64,000 bases of DNA, taken from positions 1,157,001-1,221,000 of the forward strand of contig JASSKH010000038.1 in NCBI GenBank assembly GCA_031763025.1. The letters run 5' to 3'. Under the pieces are notes generated by a model that had not been told where the DNA came from, made no database searches, and saw only the letters and a list, made by a program, of their open reading frames with translations. Source of the stretch: Macrocystis pyrifera. Its lineage: Eukaryota > Sar > Phaeophyceae > Laminariales > Laminariaceae. The translations under genes and the position numbers were made by a program. Positions 24,621 through 37,235 of this stretch are shown piece after piece (the first letter of the stretch is position 1; each line of letters begins with the position of its first letter).

Positions 24621-26599
24621 TCACCCAGTGTGATACGGTATAGTCGTTGTACTAAAGGACACGAGGAGGGAGAGAAAGAAGAGCAGCAGAGCAGGTCGAG
24701 CAACCACTTCAGATAAAAAGAGTGCACGACTTGTGGAGGGAGGGGAACGATATACCTGGAAAATGGGAAATCAGCCCTGACTGAGCATCTCAGTAGTCCA
24801 TCCTAAATATTGCGAACACATGCATCGGGGAGGGAGGTGCCGATACGCCGGGACGGCAGTGAACGAGGGAGAAGGGAGTCATACTCGCTAATACTGGGTT
24901 GTAAGTAGGATGCCGGTTTTGTGCCGACGATAGGTACGCGTCGGGCAGACGGGGTGGGGCAGCGGAACGGCGTTAAGATTTAATATTTTGCAGTGCAGCG
25001 CCTGTCCGTACCAGTCTTACATGAGGAGACCATTGTATAGTCAGAGGTTGAGCCGTGGGAGGCCCCCTGCCAGTGGAGGTTTAGAGGATACGTTCTCGAA
25101 ATGGGACCGCCTTGCTTGTCGACAGCCCTAAAAGCTCGAACAGCACGCATTACCGAAAACTGTTCAGTACCACCCAAAGAGCAAAGATCAAGGCCAAGCT
25201 CTCTGTCCACCTGTCAAACGGTATGCCCACCAGTCACGTGATCACTTGTCGTGCATAAATATCGTCCGCCACGCGCTTGGCTAACCGCACCGTCTGATCT
25301 AACGGGAATACTGGAATATTATTGGAATCTGGGCATTTTGGAGCTCGGACGACCTAGCCTGGAAAATGCTCCAGTTTATCTGCCAACAGAATCACGACAG
25401 TCAGGAGCGACAAATTTCAGGAGTGGCCCGAAGGCTTACGCTGCTGCAACACGAGCCCATGGGTATGTTAATCGGGTTCAACCTAGAGTACAGTACAGTA
25501 AAGTGTATCAGTTGTTGGGTGAGGTATATAGCCCCTCAAATGAGAGGCCTCCGAAGCATTACGTAGTGCCCTCAACGTAGCACGCGTCAACAGTGAGGAA
25601 GGCGGTGTCCGTGAGGGGAGTCGTGGGAGACAAGACTTATCTCTAGCGGAGGTGACCACGTGAAGCAAACGGTTCGTCAAGAAAAACCAACTACTGTAGT
25701 CGCATGGGACTCGCTAGTCCGGTCATCGTGAGCTACAGTTAAAATACATGCACAATCAGGGACACTCGGGATAAAAGTTACCCTAAACACCCCACTCTGT
25801 TGCGGGCCGGCGAACTAGCAGAGATACGGACAACAGACAGAGAAGCCCTTCGTTTATTCATCAGATAGAATATGAGAAAAAACAAACATGTTATGTATGT
25901 ACCAGGCAACGGAAGACAGGCAAAAGTGTAGAAAAAATATACAACGATGCTACCAGGTACCAGGAAAACATTACGAGGCCACGGCCTGACTCCCTTGACT
26001 TACCGCTCCCTTGCGCTAGGTATCGATATTGATAGAATATTTCGGCCCTGGCATGCCCAAAATACCCCAGAGGAGCCCCGTTAACTCGAACATTATTGGT
26101 CGAAATGTACCTGATACCGTGGCATGGCTCGTTGCAGCAACCTTGATTGACTATATACCATGTCAACGCTACGAAAGGTTGGCGTTGCTAAGATATGCAA
26201 ACAGTCTCCGACAGAGTACAGGACACTTACCGGCTGTATCAAGAACAGAAAGGCTGACTCAGACAGGCTCAATTTTGCATTCAGGAAAGGGTGCGTCGCA
26301 CACCGATAATACCCTCAAAACAACAGCTCCCGATTTTCTTACTTTCCTGTAGATCTCAGTCCGCCTTTCTTCTGCTATCCGTTCTTAGTAGTGCCGTATA
26401 CTGTGCCAGAAGGCGCCCACGTTCACACCAGCCGCAGCACTACATCATACGTGAACCCCATTTGCCAGCACGTATTTGCCTGCACACCGACACCAATGCT
26501 TTGGCAAAATAATGAATATCGACACGGTGAAGATGTCTACTTCGTATAATACCAACATGGCAAGATGAAGAATACAAATCGATCTCGGTGCAAAGCATG
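24621..26599. other. no gene recognised
   Basis: Mostly unique sequence. Frames at 25251-25580 and 26029-26352 are open but unrecognised, lack splice support and overlap frames on the other strand. Confidence 0.4.
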
Positions 26600-27870
26600 T
26601 ACGTGATTTCCAGGCCTGACCACTTTACTACCCAAGTAAAGACCACCTTGCTCAAGTTTCAAAGACCGTTTTATGCGAGTGCAGACCCGCTGTTCGAGTG
26701 AAAACCAAATCATGCATGCAAAGACCCCCTAAATAAAAGTGAAGACCACATTGTTAAGTATTCCAACAACACCTTGTGTCAACCAACATGGCAACGTGTC
26801 TTGTGCATGTTGACTTGACACCAAACCGTGGTTCTAGCTATCAGAACCAGTACGCCCAATGCCCGTCCTGATTGATCATCCTAAAGAGATGCCTGGTATA
26901 AAATATATATAGAATATTAATCGATGTCGATACACAGCGTGCAAGGTGATTTCCCAGCCTGGCCACTGAACTCAAGCGAGGACCACTTTGTTAAAGTGAA
27001 GACCACTTCATGCAAGTAAAGACCATTGTATGCAAGCAAAGACAACCGTACTCGAGTGAAGACCATTACATGCAAGAACGAGCGTATAGACACCTTGTTC
27101 AAACAAAGACCATACTTTTCAAGAACACTATATGCAAATACAGACCGCATTATTCAGATGGAAGACCAACCATGCAAGCAAAGACCTCGCTATTCAAGCG
27201 AAGACCACTCTGTTCAAGACCACTTTATGCAAGCAAAGGCGAAGGCACGCTGCGCGCAAGTGAAGCCCACCTCGTTCAAATGCCGAAGACTACTTGAAGC
27301 GAGTGCAGGCTACATTACTCGAGTGAATACCAAACCATGCGAACAAGGACCCTCTACTCAAGTGAAAACCACATTATCCAAGGTTCACAGACTTATTTAT
27401 GCAGGAAAAGACCACTTTTTTACGTCAAGGCCATGCTATTCATTCAAGTGCAGACCAAAGCATGCGAGTAAGACACGCCGTGTTCGCGTGGCTAGCACCA
27501 TGTGTAAGCTTTTAAATTCACTACATGCAACTACAGGCCACTTTATTCAAGTGAAGACCAAAGCGTCCAACGAAAGACGCCTCCATACAGGCAAAGACGA
27601 CTGTGGTCAAGTTTCAAAGACCACGTTGTGTAGGTAACACACACTGTATTCAAGTGAAGGCCACATTCTTGATTCAAGTGAAGACCGATACATGCAAGTG
27701 AAAACGCACCACTGTGTTCAGGTGAAGACCACTTTCGTATTCGAGGGAAGAACAAATCATGCAAGGTAAGACGCACTTCAAGTGAAGGCCCCATTATTCA
27801 AGTGGAGATAGATATACGCAAGGAAATACGCAATGCTAAATATAAGTAGAGACCACTCTGTTCAAGTGAA
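26600..27870 (+). repeat. degenerate minisatellite, AAGTGAAGACCAC type
   Basis: About 1.27 kb built from 20-25-bp variants of caagtgaagaccactttatg. More than forty degenerate units are visible. The 203-codon frame at 27026-27637 is a by-product of the repeat, not a gene. Confidence 0.85.
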
Positions 27871-28379
27871 CTGACGCACCACTCCGTCGCGCAAGAGGCC
27901 AACCAGAGTGATGTATGTCCGGCACGTAATGTTTCTTGACTAACACTACATACAGGTAGGTGGGGTTCTCAGAGGGGTGTTTGCTCATGTAGAGCGAAGT
28001 GCCGGCTACTTACATTCAATAACAAATAGTGAAGCAAATCGAAAGTACACGTATATTCGACGTGCGCATCCGGCAAGGTAAAAAAAACTGCAGGAAAGGA
28101 TGCGCGTCACACATATACTATAGATTGATTGCTCAAAAGGCTCTTGCTATTGCTAACGACGCAGAAAGCGAAGCACTACGACGTGCGTGCGTACGTACAG
28201 GAAAGAGGAAAAAACCCTGCACAAATGGTGCACGCTTATTGCGCAACGCTGCATATATTGCACATACTACTGTAGGCATTACCTTACGCACATACACGCT
28301 GATCCTCACCCCCCCCCCACCCCCGACGCGCAGAAAGTGGAGCCACTTTGGAAGATGCGGTGCGTTATAGGAGTATTTC

Positions 28380-28755
28380 TAACCAATTAATAGCCTCTTT
28401 CGAACCTGACCGGCCAGAAAGTGCGCGCACAATTTTCCACACGCCAGAAACCTCCTTGCAAAACCTCATCAATCAAAAACTGCGGCGGGATTTTCCTCCA
28501 GTAAGAAACCTTCTTCATTCACCCATTCAAAAAGAACGACCAATCTGAAAACTGCGGGTTCGATTGTAAACCAATCAGAAACCGTTGTCAATAGAAAAAA
28601 AACTAGGCCAATTCAAACAATGCAGGCACGATTTCCACCAGTCAGAAACCTTCACGAAAAACGTACCAATCAGAATACTGCGGGCGAGTCTTTACCAATT
28701 AAAAACCTTCGTTCGACAACATTGGCCACTCAAAAAAGCGCAAGGCAAAAAACCC
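28380..28755 (+). repeat. degenerate tandem repeat, about 50-60 bp units
   Basis: Variants of aaaactgcgggcgatttccaccagtcagaaacctt repeat about six times. Confidence 0.7.
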
Positions 28756-31700
28756 TCCTGTAATACAGTTCTTTTTTCTGATGCATTGCGTCAAACATAT
28801 CGCCCATCTGACAAGGCCACCCTAGGACTTCCACCGCCACATCGAAAAGCGTGCTGAGCTCTTTTGATGCCCAAGTGATAGACCTTATCTGCGACGAGCA
28901 GGTGCGGTCTTGTCAGCCTTGCACAAAACGCGTTCAACAGTGCGCGCATCCCCATGCTGCGCGGGTGTCGTACATCTCCTCCCGCTACAAAACTTCGGAG
29001 GCATCCCGTATCTCCTACCCCGGCAGCCAGGGCCTTCGTTTCGTGTGGCCGGTGGCGGCGTAAACCGTAGTTCAACTTCGACGCGTTTTCCCTCTCAAGT
29101 ACCAACTTCGTTCAGTATTGTGAACCTCTCTTCGATACCACATGTACTTGTCTTAGATGTGCAGCTCGGTAAGGGGGCACCCGTATCGAAGGGCAGGTGA
29201 CAGTAGAGCTGGGGAATATACTTACGCAACATACGATCGAACCCGACAGAATGATACCCCGCGGACCAACGTACTACGTTTTTAGGACACAAAAAACGTC
29301 GATCAAGCAACTCCATCAAAAGTCGTTGAAGGAAGTCGATCCGACAAGTCGATCAAGCAAATCGACCGACCAAAAGCCAGATGCCACCGAAGGTGGTTGC
29401 GCTGCACTAAGAAAAGTCCTGCCGCTGCCACATTCTTACTAAAAACACCCTCGTGGTCAAAATGTCGACCGAGAACGGTCAGGCTTGCTACTTTCTTCGT
29501 ATAAAATGAATAGTAAAAGGTATTGATAACATATACCGTGATACAATCGGCAACATGCAGCATCATGGTGCCCTCTCTCAGCCGCCATGACACCCTGAAC
29601 AATACATCTATCACGTACACTTGCCTACCGCGTCCGACAGTAGAAATTTCATCGTGGCTCACACACGAAAGTTTTCCAAAAGCAAACGACGCATTCTACG
29701 GGTAGGGGTGCACCCAGTGTTTCCGAGGAGCTCTATAACCTCGCCCAAAAGCCAACGTTGAGCACAATCGTACTCGCATCCCGACCAACAATGTCAAGGG
29801 CTAGGGACACACCGACTAACATAGTGAAAAGACAAAATGGGATTCCGAATGTATTGGGTAGTTCCTCTGCTGAGAAGATCCATCAGGTAGAAAAACGTGG
29901 GGCTAAGATAACCCCTCCCCCAACCGTAGCTGATGACGAAACACATTGCGGGCTGATAGTCAGCAGACCAACAGAACAAATGGGCTGTTCTGCATGCGGC
30001 GAAGGTACATTACGCAATTACGTGCCCCATCACTTTACGCTTGACTACGTCGATTCTGGTAACCATGATGGGGGTACGTTGCGCGTTACCACGACACCTC
30101 ACTAGCTGTTCCGGATCTTGTGCAGGTTGCCACCTCCTTAAGTCGACGTCGCAGCACCTGGGGGGTCACAACGCACATGCATCTTGTTAATGGAGCCAGT
30201 GCGATGACTACGGTCTGAATATTGGCGAGGAGTAAACGTGAGAACAACATCAACAACCTAAAGCGGCCAACTTTGGACAGCGTTGACGTTATAGGCATGA
30301 CTTCCACGACGAATCTATCTACAGCAGCATAGTTATCGCAATGAAGTGCCGGCCGCGCGCTCGCTCCAGAGCAGTTTCGAAGGAAGATGTGCAGTGTGCA
30401 GTGTGGTCAACGACATCCAACGATATTGTCGTACAAAGGACCTTACAGATATTGCCCCAATCTCGACAAAATTGTTGAAATATCCTAGACAATCGAAAGA
30501 AAACCAATACCCGAGTATAACTTAACCTCGACCTTAAACTCACCGCCTGGGACATATCTCGAAACTTCTAGAAAATTATCGATAACGAGGAGTTGGTGTT
30601 TTAGCCAAGCATGTCGTGGAAGCTGGGTCAGGTCATATGCATATACCTGGTACAAGGTTGCCCTCCGGGACATGCCTAGGGGAGTAGTGCAAGAACGAAT
30701 TGAGTACCATACAGCATGCATATAATGCAATCGTACGACGTTATGAAATATTTCCATATTACTACTATAGCCTGAGAGGGAAGCATTCGCTTCCGATTCC
30801 CAACATTTCGTGTTGAATTTAGGTTGGATTCCAGACGCCTTCGCTTTCCTGGCTTTGCGCTTGCTTTTTCGACCGCTTTCTTCGAGGGTCGCGCTCGCCG
30901 GGCTCCGACAGGTGTTCTCCCGGGCGCGCATCTTGGAGTCTCGCGCCACCAACTAGCGCAGCGACCCCGAACTCGAAGAATCTTTGCTCGGGCGAGAGGA
31001 GACACGGAGGTTTTATTTTCTTTGGTCCTAGAGATTTGTTCCGCTGCTGTTGCTCCGCGAAGAGCTTAATGTCACAGACTTGATCTAAGCACATCCTCGC
31101 CGAGGTTCGATCTCTCGGCCTTGCTGATGCTATCGCTTTCTCCCGACTCCTTTGCTTTGCGGGCCACCATTGGGCTGTTCGACCCCCTCGGTCTTTACCT
31201 ACTGGGTGGCTGCCTTCCCTCGTCCCTCTCTCTTCGTGGGTCGACTACGCGCGCCTTCTCGGGGTATCGCGCCGTTCTTGGTACCAGATCGTTGGCTATC
31301 CCGGTGATACAGTATTTCTCGGTACAATTCAGCACGACATTTGTTTTCGCCGGTCGAACAGAATGTGAAGGTTGTTGGATAGTATCAATTCGGCCGAGTG
31401 TTGCGAGTTCGATAAAATAAACAACGAAATCCATCGGAGGATATCATGCACGTGTTCGTACACATGCTTGGACTGTCTACTACTGAAAGGTCTGATCTCT
31501 GGAGGCGCATTGAGACACGAGTACATTAGTTTAGAGGCGTTCTACTTCCAATGTGTACAAGCAAAACCAAACATCCATAACAAGCGCGCCCGATGAGCGT
31601 GCCTGACGTATCACACAGCTTCCAAAGTTGAGTTTCAACCACTCAGTCGGTCGTACTCGCAACAGACATTTTCACTTTGAACAAAAGTCATATGCCAGGT

Positions 31701-32310
31701 ATCTACTAAAGAAATGGGAGATACATTCCAATCCTTTGTACCGAGTAAAAGATAAGATGTTCGCCTTACCATTTTCTGGTGAAAAACGCGTCAAGTTGTT
31801 TCGGCGAGCACTACTGGATGGAAGTAATCGAGGGTTCGAGACTGCTAGCTCCCACTGCGAGTAATTGCAGTACGTCAGGGTTGTGTGCTGCTGTGGATGT
31901 CGCTTGCTGCGTTCGCTTCAAGCATATCCAACCTGAGTATTGGGCTTTCGGGATTCACAGTGAGTATACTGTCCATGCTAGTACTATGCGGTTGTTCTGT
32001 ATTGCCGATCAATAGCAGGCATCAAGTATCAGGTGTTCGATACTGCTCATACTCGCAGCATCTCGGGTTATTTACTGCGGTTACTGCCTCCACTCATGAT
32101 TGAGCACTTCATGGTGCGACAATGCGCGTACAGAACGCGTCGTACTTGAAGTTGGGCAGATACTGCAAGTTGTTGTCTGCTGCGATGCTGCTACTGCTGG
32201 TGCTGTTGTGCTGTGCTGCTGGTGTTGCGGCTGCGGCTGCGGCTGCACAGCAACAGCAGCAGCAGCAGCAGCAGCAGCGTAAGCAACCAACCGCTGCAGC
32301 AGCGATGCCT
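28756..32310. other. no gene recognised; one GC-rich island
   Basis: Contains a GC-rich, coding-like patch at about 30820-31300 with Lys/Arg/Ser-rich minus-strand frames, and a frame at 29758-30105 (116 codons, with a CSACG motif). None can be tied to a family or to splice sites. The GC-rich patch is the best place to look for an exon of an unknown protein. Confidence 0.35.
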
Positions 32311-32345
32311 GCTACTGCTGCTGCTGCTATCGCGTTCATGTGAGG
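32165..32345. repeat. (CTG/CAG)n triplet tract
   Basis: gctgctgctactgctg and cagcagcagcagcagcag runs in close succession. Leu, Ala, Cys and Gln frames here are repeat artefacts. Confidence 0.9.
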
Positions 32346-32591
32346 GAGAGGCCACCTCTCCTGCAAAAGCGCCGTTGGCAGTAGGTACAGCTCGCCGTGG
32401 ATAGGTGTGATACTTCGGCGTGGGTATTGGTTACTTGGCAGCTGGGCAAATGAAGGGAAGCAGTACCATAGTACACAAAATCCAAGTAATCGCGGTTCTG
32501 ATAAATGATGTGATAAGCCACTCAGAATTGAGCTGATTTCTGCCCCCTCCTGGAACTGAGATCACAAGTATCGATGATTTCCTGGCCCAAA

Positions 32592-33421
32592 AGACCTATG
32601 CCAATGGAAACGCGAAATCCAAAACTTTCTTTTCAAAAATATTGCTTTCAAAAAACAGCCGAAAATATCCTCGTACCGCCGCTGTGGGAAAAAACGGAAA
32701 AAATGTTTGATTTTTTCTTTTTCTTTTTCCAACGGCTGCAGGCGGCGCAATTTGTTTTCTCTCTTTGCAAATTGTCAACACGCTGATAAAAATGAGCTCG
32801 TGCGACGATAGATGCTCGATCTTGATATAGACTCAGCCCAAGGCCAATCCGCTTGGTGTCGGGCAAGGCCAACGAGTATAGATGACGGCATCGAAGATAG
32901 AAAGTGAACACATGCTCTAGGGGGCGAGAGCTTGCCGGCGGCGTCCTGCGGTATCCTCCCAAACCTGAAAAAAGCGTGTTTTTTGCCATTCGAGACGGAT
33001 CGAGAAATTTCGTCTTTTGTTTTGTACACACCAGCGGCTATTTGTTTTTTTATCGTACGCCTGGCCAGCGCCCGCCGCACGTCACTGGCCATTGTGTGAA
33101 GACGGTGACCAAAGGGTGGGTCGGAGCCCCTAACGAGCGCACTCCGTTCAGAATAAATGACGCAATCGTTGGTTTTGTCGATCGATGTCTGTCGAGGACT
33201 CGGAATCTCGTCGCTTCGAACCAAAGATCGGCCTGAGTTTTTCTCAGGCCGATCTTGGCCCAACATCGGCCCCAGATTTGTTTTTTTCGGGCTTTTCCAA
33301 AAGTTGGGAACTTTTTTTTTTCTGAAGGTGCCCATCGGAAGCGTGTTCTAAAATTTTTTGGCGGGTATCTTTGGAATTCAAACTTTTTATTGATACTTCG
33401 CTTTCCCATTGGCATAGGTCT
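32592..33421. mobile_element. 830-bp insertion with terminal inverted repeats
   Basis: The ends are AGACCTATGCCAATGG and its exact inverse (16 bp), with looser similarity continuing about 10 bp further in. Copy B of R3 gives the empty site. Flanking A residues (AAA left, AA right) may be a short target duplication. Inside is a 14-bp perfect stem-loop (33224-33256) and a 186-codon minus-strand frame at 32775-33335 that I do not recognise. This looks like a non-autonomous DNA transposon of undetermined superfamily. Confidence 0.8.
33224..33256. other. perfect 14-bp stem-loop
   Basis: AAGATCGGCCTGAG, a TTTTT loop, then the exact inverse. It lies inside the 830-bp insertion. It could be a structural feature of the transposon or a terminator-like hairpin. 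Confidence 0.85.
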
Positions 33422-33576
33422 AATAGACGGTTCTGATTCTTGGGTTTCAGAGATCGCTGAAAAAGACAGCAGCAATAACGTCGCAAAAAAATGCCGTGAA
33501 GAAAGTTGATCTATAATGCGAGTGAGGTAGACAAAAAAACTGAGAACTGAAACTCGGCACGCCTATTTTTGCTGTT

Positions 33577-33999
33577 GTGCTGCTGCTGCTGTCGCGTTCA
33601 TGTGAGGGAGAGGCCATATCTCCTGCACAAGCGCCGTTGGCAGTAGGTACAGCTCGCCGCGCCGTCGATAAGTGTGGTACTTCGGCGTGGGTATTGGGTG
33701 CTTGGCAGCTAGGCAGATAAAGGGAGGCAGCACTATAGGCAGTACTATAGTACACAAAATCCGAGTAACATCAGTTCTGAGAAATGTGAAAAACCTCTCA
33801 GAACTGAGCTGATTTCTGCCCCTCCAGGAACTGAGATCACAAGGATCGATGATTTCTGGGCCCATGATAGACGGTTTTGATTATTGGGCTTCAGAGATCG
33901 CTGAAAAAGACAAAAAAAAAACCGTCGCGAAAAAATGACATAAAAGTTGGTCTACAATGCGAGTGAGGTAGATGCAAGAACTGAGAACTGAAAGTCGGC
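33577..33999. repeat. repeat R3 copy B, uninterrupted
   Basis: The continuous 423-bp version of the element split in copy A. It provides the pre-insertion sequence gggcccatgatagacgg at the junction. Confidence 0.85.
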
Positions 34000-34130
34000 G
34001 TTGCCTTTTTCCTGCACCACTTGGCACTGACCTACCTGACCCTGTTCGTAACAAGATCGAATGGTGTATTTATGTCAACTTGCTAAAAAGTCATCACAAA
34101 TTGGCACCGAGATATATTTCCCTGTCTGGA

Positions 34131-34156
34131 GCATGGGTGCCGGCAGGCACCCATGC
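34131..34156. other. perfect 11-bp stem-loop
   Basis: GCATGGGTGCC, GGCA loop, GGCACCCATGC. No gene context; significance unknown. Confidence 0.8.
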
Positions 34157-34889
34157 GCAGCCCTTGTACACATGTACAGTAGACCTTTTGGGAACTGCAC
34201 CTGTTTTTTTTTTACAAAATATACATGGAAACAGTGTGGAACTGTTACTGTTGACTGAATCGCTTTCATAGATTTTCTTGGCGATTCCGCCAAGCATTGT
34301 ATCATATTTGTCAGTGAGATAATAGATATCTTTGTTGTGGCGCGCACGGTGAAAAACGCCTCTCCCGCACGAAGCCGAAGACTAGCGACAAAACAAAAGG
34401 TTTGAAAGCACTTCACGCGTGACATGCGGCATACGCCGTACACACACGCGTGGAACACGGAACACAGCAGTACAGTAGTGGGATATTGTATACAGAAATA
34501 GAAAAGGATGTATCGAAGAAGGGGCTGGAACTCTCGACCGCACTCGGCTGCCCAGCTAAATCCCACTGCAGCAGCAGCGTTGTTGCACCTGTGGCAGCAT
34601 GCATGCATCGCACAACAGCACAGACCCCCGGTTCTGCAGATCAGAGGCTCCTGTACAAAAGCAACTACAGTACGTATTTACAGAAAGCCATAGCGATACA
34701 AAAACTAGCGCACACGAGTGATGTTGCTTCCTGCTCTGCTGGCGGGCGGCAGGCGTGTATAGTGTTGTAGCCAGCTGGTGGCAGAACGCACCCTGGACTG
34801 CTCGTGTGGTGTTTATTGTCTGCGTTGTCTGGGTTACGTACATGATACAAAAAAATATCAGGGAGTAGAAAAAAAAAGCTGAAAAAATA

Positions 34890-34965
34890 GAAATGATCAC
34901 TGCGAGGATCGAACTCGCGTCTTCAAGTCCAAAATCGGGCATCGTGACCATTAGAGCATATTCTG
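34890..34965 (-). ncRNA. tRNA-like sequence (SINE or decayed tRNA)
   Basis: On the minus strand a box-A-like TGCTCTAATGG is followed about 40 nt later by a T-arm GCGAG-TTCGATC-CTCGC with a perfect 5-bp stem, matching a Pol III box B. A T-run follows about 15 nt downstream. The two sides of an acceptor stem do not pair and no clean anticodon arm forms, so this is not a normal tRNA gene. A tRNA-derived SINE or pseudogene is more likely. Confidence 0.45.
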
Positions 34966-35009
34966 GAAAAAACATATCTATGTTTTTAGCGGCGCGACAC
35001 ACCGGACGC

Positions 35010-35530
35010 ACATGCACAGCAAAAGAGAGGGGGGTGGTGATGACGGATCACGGATCGCAGCCTCCGATAAAGCAACTAGCCACAGCAATACACCGCACGC
35101 GCGTGGTCTTTCTGGCCGCTGCTTGTGCTGCTGGGCGCGATTGTAACGTTGCTGGCGTTCTCTGAATTATATCTTCTGCCTACATGTAGCAGATGCCTGG
35201 TTGTGTGCTCGGGGCAAGCAACACCAAAATTCGGAAATAGAAGGACCGTTGGCGCCTGAATATTTAGATCAAACGGTTCTTACACTTCCGTTTAGAGCTA
35301 GCGTGGGTCTGTCACACACAGCAACAGCAAAGATAGGTAGGTGGTGGATTACGGACTGCAGACTCCGATGCAACGAGCCACGGAAGTACATCGCAGATGC
35401 GTGTGTCACACGCCCACGCTACTGCTTGCTGGTGCTTATGGGCGGCAGCGTTGTAACGTTATGCTCTCTGCCGGTTGTTTGTTGTCTACCTGGTACAAGT
35501 CTGGGTTATGTGCTGGGAAAGGGAAAAAAC
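35010..35530 (+). repeat. diverged tandem duplication, about 290-bp unit
   Basis: The blocks around ggatcgcagcctccgat..gattgtaacgttgctggc (35050-35160) and ggactgcagactccgatg..gttgtaacgttatgct (35350-35465) correspond in order. The 169-codon frame at 35201-35710 spans one unit but has no recognisable domain. Confidence 0.55.
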
Positions 35531-37235
35531 CTGACGACATTGTACCGGTATGTACAAAATAAGGCCTCTCGTACTGAAACCAGGGCAATCGTCTCATCCA
35601 CTCCCGCCGGAAATAAACATTCGAGGGCTTGCCACGCGCTCCAGAGGGCACGGATCGCGCCCAGATCTCGACTAATGCGTCCAGACGCGCTTCCCGTGCC
35701 GACTACGTAGCGCTTCGCCAAAAAATGCTCCCGGGAAGAGACATGTTCGAAAAGGTACGAAAAATTCACAAATAAAATAAATAAACCTGGTATAAACTAC
35801 CGGACGTACCGACCATGTTATGTTTTTTAACTCAATACGGCAGCGGTGGCGGAGGCAGCGATTGGAAGGTTACACACGACAATATATGCCAGGGGCGCAC
35901 GTCATGCCATGACAATTAGCATAAGAGCTACAACAAGTGCTGCGTGCGCCTGTCTATAAAAGCGCAAATTACAAACGAAAGTCACATGACAGGGTATCTA
36001 GCGGTCATAAATCAGAAGCGAGACCGAGGAGAGGGGGGGGGGGTGGCATCTAGTCCGCTCAACGAGGCGCCAGTTAGCCCCTTTTCCGAAGTCCAAGGTC
36101 AAAACCCCCCTCTGCGGATTCGGGCAGCTCTTGACGCTTTCACAGCTGAAAAACGTATTCCACACAAGCTCCAACAACTTCTTCCCCGAAACAGCGAGGG
36201 CAGCTCCTTGTAAACGAGTTTACAGCCATGCTATTACTCGAAAGGCGTTCACTTTTGTGGTGCCTGGCTTACAACAACTTGTCGTATGAACACGCCGTAC
36301 ATACTTGAGGAAAATTATTACTAGGGGATGTACAAAAAAGCCCCTTTAGCTTGTGCAGCTGTCGCTAGAATTTCCCGCAGCAGGGCGTTTGTACGCAACG
36401 GCAGTCAACTTAATGGGCGCGTTGTTGGACGGTGTTCGTCGTAGGTCGGAGGCTTCAGGTAACTTGAAATCGGCCATGGAACTTGAACACTCCTACTATT
36501 CGCTCGAAATGACATATTGCACTTCCAGGTACAGTCAGCAACACCATTTTGTGACCCTTACACTACGAGCTGGTACAAGGGAACATAGTAATCTTAACAT
36601 TCGAAATGGTGTTTGTCCAAATGGGGATACCTAGTTTCTCGTTACTACCAGGTATGTATTGCTATGGCTCCCCGTCATACTGCCAAAAGGGTCCTTCACT
36701 AACGTGAGCACGTTGACCGACTCCTCTCTGATGTGGGGCAAGTGGCAGCCAAATTCGACACCTGGAACTGGAAATGCCGCCCGGCTATGCTAATGGACGA
36801 GTCGGAGATGACCCGGCTGTGCTCCAGACGGCCGTCAACTTAAAAAGGGGATAATAATATGAGGTAGCTAGTCCTCCAAAACGTGGGTAGGTACTGGTTA
36901 AGCTCTTTTATTGGACCAGGTTCAAGTTATCGTGTCAGCCAAGGTACGTCCTATAACAAGGCCAAAGACACGCCGAGCGTCAAGCCGTTTTATAGGCGGC
37001 TACAGTCACATCTGCTTCAGCTGACCTTCCCACGTCGGGAGAAGGCAGCAGCGAACGGACATACGTGGCAACAGCACAGCCTGCCCCGACAAACACGCAC
37101 CATTCCAATATGCAAAGGATGGCTTCCTTATGTTTTCGTGCGAAAGGTTTTAGCAAAGCTACACGAGTATCAGCTACCCCACATCTTCTGTCTGTAGCGT
37201 AGTTCGTAAACCTCCAGTCGCCCGCACAAACATAC
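35531..37235. other. no gene recognised; 3' side of gene B
   Basis: A small terminal exon of gene B may lie here, because exon 7 ends at a strong donor. A plus-strand frame at 36358-36457 (RLYATAVNLMGALLDGVRRR) is bounded by AG and GT and could be an exon of an unknown plus-strand gene. I cannot support it further. Confidence 0.35.

Larger units (their letters stand above)
32317..33558. repeat. repeat R3 copy A, split by an 830-bp insertion
   Basis: The parts 32317-32588 and 33424-33558 together match the continuous copy B at 33577-33999 in the same order and orientation. Both copies begin in a CTG run, share ttcatgtgagggagaggcca and end in gaactgagaactgaaa. The two copies are adjacent, so this is a tandem duplication with one member interrupted. 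Confidence 0.85.

Noticed and set aside
27026-27637. 203-codon frame, longest in the window
   Set aside because: It runs entirely through the GAAGACCAC minisatellite. Codon content follows the repeat.
26600-28755. CRISPR-like arrays
   Set aside because: Repeats are degenerate, spacing is irregular and there are no unique spacers. The window is eukaryotic and no cas gene is present. They are minisatellites.
32775-33335. transposase in the 830-bp insertion
   Set aside because: The 186-codon frame has no DDE/DDD-type motif or helix-turn-helix that I can see, and the element is too short to be autonomous.
34890-34965. functional tRNA gene
   Set aside because: The T-arm is perfect, but the acceptor strands do not pair and no 5-bp anticodon stem with a 7-nt loop can be drawn.
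36353-36634. terminal exon of ITPK or a plus-strand gene
   Set aside because: AG and GT are present around a decent frame, but it is on the wrong strand for ITPK and matches nothing. Left as a note only.
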